Assembly (NCBI GenBank): GCA_045594105.1
Contig: JAZNXY010000085.1
Coordinates: 1-18,044 of the forward strand
Source: URNF01 sp045594105
GTDB lineage: Bacteria; Bacillota; Clostridia; Oscillospirales; Acutalibacteraceae
Direction of reading: 5' to 3'
Length of the DNA stretch: 18,044 nt
Both the position numbers and the translations under genes were made by a program. Each line of letters begins with the position of its first letter. Positions within the stretch are counted from its first letter, which is position 1. Below are positions 7,988 to 14,885 of the stretch, piece after piece. The notes below the pieces were generated by a model that searched no databases, had not been told where the DNA came from, and saw only the letters and a program-made list of their open reading frames with translations.

Positions 7988-9217
7988 TTAAACCCAACTT
8001 TGTATTGTTTGGCGAAGATGTTCTTCGCTTTTGATTTTCTGTATCACACGCACGTGCATTTCCTTGGCACGGTTGGTGATTGCGTCACAGTTGGTCATTT
8101 CCCAAAGCCGTGTGGCAATCAACGCCTTTTGTGCGTACTGTCCGCCAAATCTCTCTGCAACCAAGGATAACTTGTACAGCTCATCCGAGCCGAAGCGGTT
8201 ACCGTTTTTGCAGGAAATGAACAGAGGCACCATATCCTTTATCGCCAAAACGTCGATTTCGTTGTCCACGTCCTGTGTCGCTGCGGAAACCTGACCGTCC
8301 CAGTCAATAGTAACCCCTGTCATCACATCATCAAACAGCGGTGCACCCGTGTCATCGGTCAATTCCTTTGCCACAACCGTCACGTACAATTCCAACGCTC
8401 TGCCCGCACTGGTGAGTGCACGCTTCACCTGGTCATTCTTAAATGAAAAGGTGATTTTACCGGGTTGGAAAAACAAGCCGTGAATCAGACCGGCACGTTG
8501 TAATTTGCCGAGGAAGCCGCCATCAAAGGACACAATAAAGCCCATATCCTTCAGTGTTGTTGTCGCAGCTGCGGTTTCAATGCACATTGCCAACGATGCC
8601 TTATCCTGCTGTATGTGCTCATAAAAGCCGCACAGCGTATGTATGACCGTGTTCCACTCGGAGAAATTATCCTTGCAAACATCCCACATCTTTCTGACGT
8701 CGGCACAAAAATCCTCGTTAAAGCTCCAGCGGAAAGTCGTGTTCGGCTTTTCGTCATCATATATTACGCGGCCACCGTATGCTTTTATGTTTTCATCAAC
8801 CGTCAATGCGGTCTGTTTGGTGGCAAGCACCTGTCCGTCCGCATCACAGTCGTACATTCTGCCGTTGCGGATATTAAAGCGGTGCAGCTGTACCTTATCC
8901 CGATGTGCACAAAACACCGATCCTACCGCCACCAGATACAAATCGTCGCCACCGGTGAGGTCAAACGTACATGCACCGTACGTTTCAATCACCCGCTCCA
9001 GCACCTCAATGATTTTTACCAGGTTGTTGCGGTCAATGCCTTGCGGGATGAAGGTGACATTGATGCCGTGTGCGGCAGCAATTTCCTCATACCGCTGCTT
9101 TGCCGCCGTCATGTGCTTGGTGCTGTCTCCGACCAATATCACACGGTCCGGCTCGCACAGCAGCGTGCTGACAATGTTCTCTACTGCGTTGGTATCAAAA
9201 AACTCTACAATAGTCAA
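7988..9217 (-). CDS. CARF-domain DUF1887 nuclease, Card1/Can2-like (409 aa)
   Basis: The N-terminal ~140 residues form a CARF-type Rossmann domain: VILVGDS (26-32), then the FDLTGGDDLYL motif (85-95) at the expected ligand-binding turn. A linker/winged-helix-like region follows (about 170-260). The C-terminal part is a PD-(D/E)xK nuclease of the DUF1887 type: GRALELYV with E276, NEIDVL with D322, and FISCKNG with K337. S335 stands where the canonical (D/E)xK motif has an acidic residue. Card1/Can2 enzymes bind cyclic oligoadenylates made by type III CRISPR complexes and cleave nucleic acid. No Cas gene is present here. The start is TTG 9217, preceded by GGCGGTGAGG, 11 bases after the regulator gene. 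No in-frame ATG or GTG lies upstream, and TIVEFFDTN fits the usual family start. Confidence 0.85.
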   Translation of the reverse strand: MTIVEFFDTNAVENIVSTLLCEPDRVILVGDSTKHMTAAKQRYEEIAAAHGINVTFIPQGIDRNNLVKIIEVLERVIETYGACTFDLTGGDDLYLVAVGSVFCAHRDKVQLHRFNIRNGRMYDCDADGQVLATKQTALTVDENIKAYGGRVIYDDEKPNTTFRWSFNEDFCADVRKMWDVCKDNFSEWNTVIHTLCGFYEHIQQDKASLAMCIETAAATTTLKDMGFIVSFDGGFLGKLQRAGLIHGLFFQPGKITFSFKNDQVKRALTSAGRALELYVTVVAKELTDDTGAPLFDDVMTGVTIDWDGQVSAATQDVDNEIDVLAIKDMVPLFISCKNGNRFGSDELYKLSLVAERFGGQYAQKALIATRLWEMTNCDAITNRAKEMHVRVIQKIKSEEHLRQTIQSWV

Positions 9218-9228
9218 TGCCTCACCGC

Positions 9229-9510
9229 CTATCTTAATTTAATAAAGGCATTGAGGTCATCGGTATAGATTTCCAACACCTGTAACAAACGATCGGTCGC
9301 TTCGTTTTTGGTGAACAACAGCACAAGGGATAAAAAGGTGTTCCATGTCATTTCCCTTTTTCCTGTTTCTATTGCAATCACCGTACCACGAGATACGCCG
9401 ATTTTTTGTGCCAGCTCTTCTTGTGTCAATCCCAAAACCGTACGCAGTGCCGGTAAGTGGGTGGTCATATTCCGCACCAGCAATGCACGATCCATTTCTT
9501 TTTCTGCCAT
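9229..9510 (-). CDS. XRE-family helix-turn-helix regulator (93 aa)
   Basis: A Cro/C1-type helix-turn-helix fills the N-terminal half: LPALRTVLGLTQEELAQKIG, then VSRGTVIAIETGKREMTWNTFL. The remainder (TDRLLQVLEIYTDDLNAFIKL) is probably a dimerisation helix region. Such proteins usually repress their own operon. The inverted repeats between the divergent promoters (12632-12667) are a candidate target. I prefer ATG 9510, with GGAG 8 bases upstream. A GTG at 9519 would extend it by three residues but overlaps both that ribosome site and the ClpP stop codon. It lies inside the operon, fifth from neither end, so its level would follow that of the effectors. Confidence 0.88.
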   Translation of the reverse strand: MAEKEMDRALLVRNMTTHLPALRTVLGLTQEELAQKIGVSRGTVIAIETGKREMTWNTFLSLVLLFTKNEATDRLLQVLEIYTDDLNAFIKLR

Positions 9511-9515
9511 TTCAT

Positions 9516-10094
9516 TCACTCCGTAATTACGTGGTCCACAAGACCGTAGCTTTGCGCCTCTTCTGCGAACATCCAGTTGTTACGGTCCGTATCTCTTTCA
9601 ATTTCCTCGGGGGTGTGTCCCGTGTTTTCCGCAAGCAGCTTATTGAATCTGGCTTTCAGTCGCTGCAGATGCTGTGACTCCAACACAATGTCGGATGCCT
9701 GTCCCGAAGCACCGCTCATCACCTGATGAATCATCACCTGACTGTTTTCCAGCGCATACCGTTTCCCTTTGGTGCCTGCAGCCAGCAAAAAGGCACCCAT
9801 GCTGGCGGCACGACCCACGCAAATGGTGGAAACGTCACATTTCAATTTTTTGATGGTGTCATAAATACCAAGCCCCGCTGCCACCTCTCCGCCGGGAGAG
9901 TTGATGTACAAGGAAATATCCTTTTCGGGATCTTTGGCCTCGAGATACAGCAGCTGTGCGATAATCGAACACGCCAAATCGTCATCAACGGGATTGAACA
10001 ACAGCACAATGCGGTCCTTCAACAAGCGGGAAAACAGGTCATACCCGTGCTCCACACCGCCTTCTCTTTCAAAAAAATTAGGATTCAGTATCAT
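9516..10094 (-). CDS. clpP: ClpP-like serine peptidase with Ser-His-Asn triad (192 aa)
   Basis: The full-length ClpP fold is recognisable: YINSPGGEVAAGLGIYD, the nucleophile in GRAASMGAFLLAAG (S98) and MIHQ (H123). The catalytic Asp of typical ClpP (ERDTDRDNF in many Firmicutes) reads ERDTDRNNW here, giving N172 (codon at 9579-9581). ClpP forms barrel-shaped peptidases fed by AAA+ unfoldases. The ClpP1 isoform of Listeria also carries Asn in this position. No dedicated ClpX/ClpA/ClpC gene with a clear IGF loop is next to it, so its partner is unknown. The start is ATG 10094, with AAAGGA 8 bases upstream; ATG 10100 is also possible. The start overlaps the end of the upstream VirD4-like gene by 17 bases, suggesting translational coupling. 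Confidence 0.9.
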   Translation of the reverse strand: MILNPNFFEREGGVEHGYDLFSRLLKDRIVLLFNPVDDDLACSIIAQLLYLEAKDPEKDISLYINSPGGEVAAGLGIYDTIKKLKCDVSTICVGRAASMGAFLLAAGTKGKRYALENSQVMIHQVMSGASGQASDIVLESQHLQRLKARFNKLLAENTGHTPEEIERDTDRNNWMFAEEAQSYGLVDHVITE

Positions 10095-11718
10095 CGTCAT
10101 CGTCCTTTCTTCCATACAGTTGTGTATACATGTCCGTCGCCTGCTTTTTGAGCTTTTTATTGGTTGGGGCGGTGGATTTCTTTTTCGCTTTGGGTTTCTT
10201 CTTCGGCTTTTCTTCCACCTTTTTCTGCTCGAGAGCGACAGCTTCCGCCTGTGCAAACGGGAACGGCTTTTTGCCGAGCATCACATCCTCCACCAGCTTC
10301 TCTAACGAGAACTGCTGCACCTGCGGCAAACGGAACGACCGCTGTTTAGGTGCTTTATACCCCTTAAATGCCGTGTACATATCAATATCCGCCATTTCGG
10401 TGATAATGGGGTACTGGCGGGCGTGCATAATGAGCGTTTCACCCTTCTGTTTGTCAAAACGCTGTAATTCCGACACCGAAATCATCGCACGTCGTCTGCC
10501 GTCGGCGGTGTATATCTCACCGCACAGGGCACTGATTTCCTGCAGCAAGGTCAACTCCTTAGAGGTGAGGAACACCCAGTTATCACAGTTGCCTTTAATG
10601 GTGTCCGCATCCTCACCGTATTTGCCTTTTAGCTGGTGCATGCTTTGTGCCACCAGGAAATATCGCATATTCCGGCTTCTTGCCGCAGAAATCATAGCCG
10701 GCATATCCGGCACCTTCGGAATGTTACAAAACTCGTCCAGCACGAAGTTGACACGCACGGGCAGGCGGAAGTTCTTTTCCTTTTGCGCTTCGGCAACCAG
10801 CACCTCGTATGCCTGCTTAATAAAGGTGGTCACCAGAAAATGATAGGTGGTTTTTTCATCGGGAACAATGATGTACACCGCTGTCTTTTCCCGACCGAAC
10901 ATACGCATATCCACCGTGTTGCCGCTTAACATTTTTGTGAGATTGGGTTGGGCATTAAAAACACGCACCATACCGTACAGCACCGCATACACGCTGCGTC
11001 GGGTACCTTCCGCACCCGACAATACGCCCTTGTAGTTAAGACCTGCTATGGTCTCCGCACTCATTTTGTCGGAAAGCTGTGTGAGCATTTTCTCATTGGC
11101 GGCACCGCAGAGGCGGGACAGTGACCCGACATTCATTTCCTTGGCCGTACCGCATTCCGCCATTAACAGCAGGTGTGCGAGTGCGTAAGCACTTGCCATT
11201 TCCGGCCAGAATATCTCCTTCGTATTGGCCTTTTGCGGCTCGGCGATAGTGTTCACAAAGTCATTCAGCATAGCAATGCCCTGCTCTTTGTTTTCCGAGT
11301 GGTACATTTCATACGGTAATGCCAGCGGATTCCACATATCTCCAAAACCGATATCACGGAAGTTAAGCACCACCGTTTTATAGCCCTTGGCTTTCACAAA
11401 CCCTGCGGTTTTTGCATACAATTCACCCTTCGGGTCGGTAACCACAAAGGATTCGCCCGCACCGGCAAAAAGGCCGAGCAGGGGCATACAGAACAGGCGG
11501 GTCTTTTTCGAGCCGGTGGACCCGAAAATCAACGTATGGGTATCTTCGCCGTCTACGTATGCTTCTTTGCCGTCGGACAACAGCGGCAGTCCCGCCACAG
11601 GATAGGTATCTGCCGACAGGTCCACATACGTACCCGCCTTTTTCATTTCCTCCATGGTAGACCAGCGGGTCTCCTGGTTCCCTACCGTATATCTGTCATA
11701 TCTGTGGGTGCTTTCCAT
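10078..11718 (-). CDS. VirD4/TraG-like coupling-protein ATPase without membrane segments (546 aa)
   Basis: The P-loop region LIFGSTGSKKTRLF (63-76) and VTDPKGELY (93-101) are signatures of type IV coupling proteins (VirD4/TraG). So are WPEMASAYALAHLLL, Walker B NFVLDEFCNIP (D328, E329), SAARSRNMRYFLVAQS and NCDNWVFL. Those proteins are hexameric motors that pump DNA or protein to a secretion channel. Here there is no N-terminal transmembrane pair, and no relaxase or mating-pair gene is in the window. The Walker A glycine before the invariant Lys is Lys (K71-K72-T73). The C terminus (about 500-546) is Lys-rich, then acidic, and probably disordered. The start ATG 11718 overlaps the previous stop (TAATG), so translation is coupled. 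I infer a cytosolic motor reused within this operon. Confidence 0.85.
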   Translation of the reverse strand: MESTHRYDRYTVGNQETRWSTMEEMKKAGTYVDLSADTYPVAGLPLLSDGKEAYVDGEDTHTLIFGSTGSKKTRLFCMPLLGLFAGAGESFVVTDPKGELYAKTAGFVKAKGYKTVVLNFRDIGFGDMWNPLALPYEMYHSENKEQGIAMLNDFVNTIAEPQKANTKEIFWPEMASAYALAHLLLMAECGTAKEMNVGSLSRLCGAANEKMLTQLSDKMSAETIAGLNYKGVLSGAEGTRRSVYAVLYGMVRVFNAQPNLTKMLSGNTVDMRMFGREKTAVYIIVPDEKTTYHFLVTTFIKQAYEVLVAEAQKEKNFRLPVRVNFVLDEFCNIPKVPDMPAMISAARSRNMRYFLVAQSMHQLKGKYGEDADTIKGNCDNWVFLTSKELTLLQEISALCGEIYTADGRRRAMISVSELQRFDKQKGETLIMHARQYPIITEMADIDMYTAFKGYKAPKQRSFRLPQVQQFSLEKLVEDVMLGKKPFPFAQAEAVALEQKKVEEKPKKKPKAKKKSTAPTNKKLKKQATDMYTQLYGRKDDDDDTES

Positions 11719-12587
11719 TACCTGTTGCCCCCTTTCAGAAGTCCGATGGTATTCACCTTTTCCATATTGGACACCGTGCGTTGTACATACGCACTGTCCG
11801 GTCCGAACGCCTCCAGCTTTTTGGCGGTGAGACGACGGCGTGTGAGCTTAGCGTCCGAGAAAACCGTATACGCGATTTCCTGGCACAGCAGGCCGAGCGA
11901 TTTATACCCATCAAAATATTTGCTTTTACGTATTGTATCCACCGTTTGTGCGAGCAGTGCCCGACCGTCCTCGGCAAGCGACAAGCCATAGGCGGCAAGA
12001 TTCTGTTCTATGTAATCGGTCAGCTCTGCGGTTTTAGGCAACTGCAGTTCTACCCGCTCGATGCGTAAGAACATGGACAAAAACGCCTCAAGATCACGCA
12101 GCTTCTTTTTTTCGGCACAGCTTACCGACAAAATGATAAGCCACATATCCTTGTTAGACGAAAGGTACTCCATAAAATGTGCAAAATACCGTTCCTCGTA
12201 ATGGTCTATCCACTCGTCTACGTCTATACGGATAATGCCTTTGAATTCGCTGCGGAAGCCCGCCGCATTCTTGACCGCTTCCATCAACCGCTGTAATTCG
12301 GTGAACGGTGCGGCAGGCGGTATATACCCCAGAACAAACTCAAAAAACTTCACATCACCGTAAAAATCCATCAGGTTCCCCTTGGATTCCAGATATTCCG
12401 CAATCAATTCCAGAAAATAGGTCTTCCCTACACCCGATTTCGCTACCCACAGCATATCCGGCAGCAAAATAGGTGCATTGGAGGGATGCTCGGTTATATT
12501 CTTCGAAAGTATCTCCCATTTTTTGATTAAGGGACGTATCTGTTCGGCTTCCTTTTGCCGCATGACTTTATCAAAACACGTTTCCAT
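11718..12587 (-). CDS. AAA+/P-loop ATPase, first gene of the operon (289 aa)
   Basis: The Walker A is LWVAKSGVGKTYFLELIAEY (47-66). Walker B is IIRIDVDEW (118-126), with D124-E125 as the catalytic pair. WLIILSVSC (149-157) fits the following strand with its sensor position. The C-terminal part (about 185-260) is helical, as in AAA+ lid domains, and contains RRRLTAKKLEAFG. The overall layout resembles ORC/STAND- or IstB-like single-domain ATPases. I do not recognise a specific family and no substrate is visible. The start ATG 12587 lies 7 bases after GGAGG. As the leading gene it overlaps the VirD4-like gene, so the two ATPases are likely made in fixed proportion and may work together. Confidence 0.8.
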   Translation of the reverse strand: METCFDKVMRQKEAEQIRPLIKKWEILSKNITEHPSNAPILLPDMLWVAKSGVGKTYFLELIAEYLESKGNLMDFYGDVKFFEFVLGYIPPAAPFTELQRLMEAVKNAAGFRSEFKGIIRIDVDEWIDHYEERYFAHFMEYLSSNKDMWLIILSVSCAEKKKLRDLEAFLSMFLRIERVELQLPKTAELTDYIEQNLAAYGLSLAEDGRALLAQTVDTIRKSKYFDGYKSLGLLCQEIAYTVFSDAKLTRRRLTAKKLEAFGPDSAYVQRTVSNMEKVNTIGLLKGGNR

Positions 12588-12611
12588 ACAGCACCTCCTA
12601 TATACCCTCTA

Positions 12612-12640
12612 ATAGTACAACAAAACGTCACAAAATGCAA
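12612..12640 (-). promoter_or_regulatory. Probable sigma-70-type promoter of the ten-gene operon
   Basis: Read on the minus strand, TTGCAT (12640-12635) and TACTAT (12617-12612) are separated by 17 bases. The ribosome site of the AAA+ gene starts about 10-15 bases downstream. The -35 box lies inside the AAAATG-CAA-CATTTT inverted repeat. Confidence 0.5.
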
Positions 12641-12667
12641 CATTTTATTCCATTTTATGAAAAAATG
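12632..12667. promoter_or_regulatory. Operator-like cluster of AAAATG/CATTTT inverted repeats
   Basis: Four hexamers occur in 36 bases: AAAATG (12632), CATTTT (12641), CATTTT (12651) and AAAATG (12662). The first pair forms a perfect inverted repeat with a 3-base centre. The outer sequence AACATTTT (12639-12646) is also mirrored by AAAATGTT (12662-12669). The cluster covers the -35 of the minus operon and lies just upstream of the + promoter. The XRE-family protein of the operon is the obvious candidate binder, as inference. The A/T richness lowers certainty. Confidence 0.45.
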
Positions 12668-12687
12668 TTCTTTTTTGTATAAAAGTG

Positions 12688-12716
12688 TTTCAAAAGCCGT
12701 GAAAATATGATACAAT
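12688..12716 (+). promoter_or_regulatory. Probable promoter of the divergent three-gene operon
   Basis: TTTCAA (12688-12693) and TACAAT (12711-12716), the latter with a TGA just before it (weak extended -10), are spaced by 17 bases. The start codon at 12742 is about 25 bases past the -10, leaving a short leader with AAGGAGGG. Confidence 0.5.
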
Positions 12717-12741
12717 GCGGTCATATAAGGAGGGATGCGGT

Positions 12742-13983
12742 ATGATGAGCCCCTATATTTTACGGCATGCAACCACTACGGCGACCGCAGAACAGCTCGA
12801 TCTTTTTTTGAGAGATTATTTTTATGTTTGCCAGAAGGAGCTGCCCACCGAGGAGCAAAGCACACTGATGTCCTTTGCTTTCGTCTGGGATTTTGAAAAC
12901 AATACCGGCTTTCCGCTGTTTATTCGGCGTGGGCACAGCTTTTGTGATATCACAAGAGACCCGAGTGCACCCGTCGGCAAAAAATTGTTTAACAACGCCA
13001 ATTTTCTGACCAACGCAGAGGACCGTCGATATCTGTTGCGTTGCGAGCGGTACTTAACACCCTCGTATATGTACGACACCGACGAAACGCTTACTGTAAG
13101 CATCCTGCGTTCTGTAAACGGGTGGTTCCGTCAAATCGATCTCACCCAAAACAACGACTGTGCAGCTATACAGATAGAGACAAACGGCCGTTACGGTATT
13201 ATAGACCCTTGCGGCAAGATGTTAGTTCCGCCGCTGTATAACAATATCGTGCCTTTCTCCTTGCGTATGCGGGAGATTTCGTTGTTCGTGTGCTACAAGG
13301 GCGATACATTTACTAACACGGTAGACGTGTACGACACAAACGGCAATAAAATCTACGAGGACATCGGCGGCCTGTATCCGCACACCGAACAGGTAAAACA
13401 CGATTTTTCCCCCGGCGGCAGCGCTCCTTCCGCACGGTTTATCGAGAAATTACGGGTGGTGCAGTACACACAGCCGCCCATAGGGGTGACACAGCCGCCA
13501 TACAAGGAATATATACGGGATGTAAATAACCTGCGGCTTTTGCCGTGTGCCGACAAGGATGGAGGCCCCACACGCATCAAACGGTTTTCGGGAGAGGTAC
13601 ACTTTGCCAGAAACATTGAAGACGTTGACCTGCGGGACATACACGATGTTTTATTGCCGCTTGCCAAAAGAATGGGTGCCCATTACGGTAACACGGCAGG
13701 GGAAATGATGCTGTGTATTCCCCATTGGAACTTCTTCCGCATAGGGCATCAGCCCTTTGAAGGGGTTACGCAAGAACTGTCATTGGATTTGATACGGGAG
13801 ATTCCCTCTCTATGCAGAAGCTTTCTGGCCGATATTAACATACATACCGCAGGCGAATTGGCGGACGCGGATTTTTCCGATCTGGAGATAGAAAGCAAAG
13901 AATTGGAAGCCCAGCTTTTCTTGGCGCAATTGAAAATGCAATACACACTTGCGCATCCCGAAGAACAATCCACCGGGGAATAG
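12742..13983 (+). CDS. WG-repeat-like protein of unknown function (413 aa)
   Basis: I do not recognise a complete family. Residues about 149-170 (GRYGIIDPCGKMLVPPLYNNI) match the WG (KWG) repeat, a beta-propeller-like unit. It normally occurs in several copies, but only one clear copy is visible, and a weaker candidate around VDVYDTNGNKIYEDI lacks the repeat signature. There is no signal peptide or membrane segment. The N-terminal part (SFAFVWDFENNTGFPLFIRRG) and the C-terminal Glu-rich helix (SDLEIESKELEAQLFLAQL) have no clear motif. The start ATG 12742 has GGAGGG 7 bases upstream. The next codon is also ATG, and an upstream ATG at 12715 overlaps the -10 box and is unlikely. It is the first gene of a + operon divergent from the CARF/protease operon, 11 bases before the PrsW gene. 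Confidence 0.75.
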   Translation: MMSPYILRHATTTATAEQLDLFLRDYFYVCQKELPTEEQSTLMSFAFVWDFENNTGFPLFIRRGHSFCDITRDPSAPVGKKLFNNANFLTNAEDRRYLLRCERYLTPSYMYDTDETLTVSILRSVNGWFRQIDLTQNNDCAAIQIETNGRYGIIDPCGKMLVPPLYNNIVPFSLRMREISLFVCYKGDTFTNTVDVYDTNGNKIYEDIGGLYPHTEQVKHDFSPGGSAPSARFIEKLRVVQYTQPPIGVTQPPYKEYIRDVNNLRLLPCADKDGGPTRIKRFSGEVHFARNIEDVDLRDIHDVLLPLAKRMGAHYGNTAGEMMLCIPHWNFFRIGHQPFEGVTQELSLDLIREIPSLCRSFLADINIHTAGELADADFSDLEIESKELEAQLFLAQLKMQYTLAHPEEQSTGE

Positions 13984-13994
13984 GAGACACGCTT

Positions 13995-14885
13995 ATGCAG
14001 TATATATCCGCAGAAATATCCTTGATTGCGTTATTACCCGCCGTGCTGCTGTGCTGGTACATATATGAAAAAGACCGTGTGGAGAAGGAACCGCCAGGGT
14101 TACTGTCCTTGCTGTTTTTGGCAGGCGGCTGCGGCTTTATCCCCGCCTTTTTCGCAGAGCGTGGATTAACAGGCGTGGCAGACCTATGGTTTGCTTCCCA
14201 CATGTCCTTCTCGCCCGAGGGTACCGTCAGCTTTGACAGCTTTGGCATGCATTTCGGCCATGCCGCCCTGTGTGCCTTTATCGGCATCGCATTAACGGAA
14301 AATGTTATCAAATGGCTTTTGTTGGTGGTGATTACCCATAAAAGCCGCCACTTTAATTCGCTGTTTGACGGTTTGATTTATGCCTCGTTTGTGTCTCTCG
14401 GGTTTGCTGCGTTTGAAAGCATCTGCTTTGCGTGGCAAAACGGGTGGGACACCCTGTGGCTGCGTCTTGCAACCGCTATTCCCTGCCACCTGCTCGTCGG
14501 TGTTTTAATGGGGTACGGCTACACCTTATGGCACACCTTCCGCTCTGCAAACCGTGTAGAACGTCAGCTTGTACAAAGCGGTGTCCTTTCGCACGAAAAA
14601 ATCCACGGCACAGGTGCTTTGCTGGCGATCAGCTTTGCAGCACCCTGTATCACACAAGGGCTGTACTTGCTGTCGGGATCTTTCCATTCAGCGATTATCG
14701 ACATACTCTTTTATGTTGCTGTAGCCCTTCTGTTTGCGGCGTGCTTTGTAGGGATTCATCTGCTTTCCGACAAGGATAAGCCCACCGAAAAAACCTCCTA
14801 CATCCTGCTTGCTCGCAAGCACCCCGATGCAGACAGTGAGCTGCTGCACAAGGCAATCGTCGGGGAGGTGCCGCATGAGAAATAA
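13995..14885 (+). CDS. PrsW-family intramembrane metalloprotease-like protein (296 aa)
   Basis: This is a polytopic membrane protein with hydrophobic segments near 5-23, 36-55, 90-112, 126-145, 160-177, 208-226 and 235-255. The PrsW signature blocks appear in order: TENVIKW (101-107; E102 and K106, with Asn where many members have a second Glu), FDGLIYASFVSLGFAAFES (124-142, E141) and PCHLLVGVLMGYGY (163-176, H165). PrsW proteins cleave membrane substrates such as anti-sigma factors. The substrate here is unknown. The start ATG 13995 has GGAG 8 bases upstream. The end overlaps the transglutaminase-like gene by 11 bases. The EN instead of EE leaves some doubt about activity. Confidence 0.85.
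   Translation: MQYISAEISLIALLPAVLLCWYIYEKDRVEKEPPGLLSLLFLAGGCGFIPAFFAERGLTGVADLWFASHMSFSPEGTVSFDSFGMHFGHAALCAFIGIALTENVIKWLLLVVITHKSRHFNSLFDGLIYASFVSLGFAAFESICFAWQNGWDTLWLRLATAIPCHLLVGVLMGYGYTLWHTFRSANRVERQLVQSGVLSHEKIHGTGALLAISFAAPCITQGLYLLSGSFHSAIIDILFYVAVALLFAACFVGIHLLSDKDKPTEKTSYILLARKHPDADSELLHKAIVGEVPHEK

Noticed and set aside
11718..11760. IGL near the C terminus of the AAA+ protein (residues 281-283) as a ClpP-docking loop
   Set aside because: The docking loop of ClpX/ClpA lies within the large AAA+ domain and not at the extreme C terminus. Three residues are not evidence.
10078..12587. Integrative conjugative element
   Set aside because: Only a coupling-protein-like ATPase is present. 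No relaxase, VirB4, integrase or other transfer gene is seen, and the gene is embedded in a tight operon with proteases.
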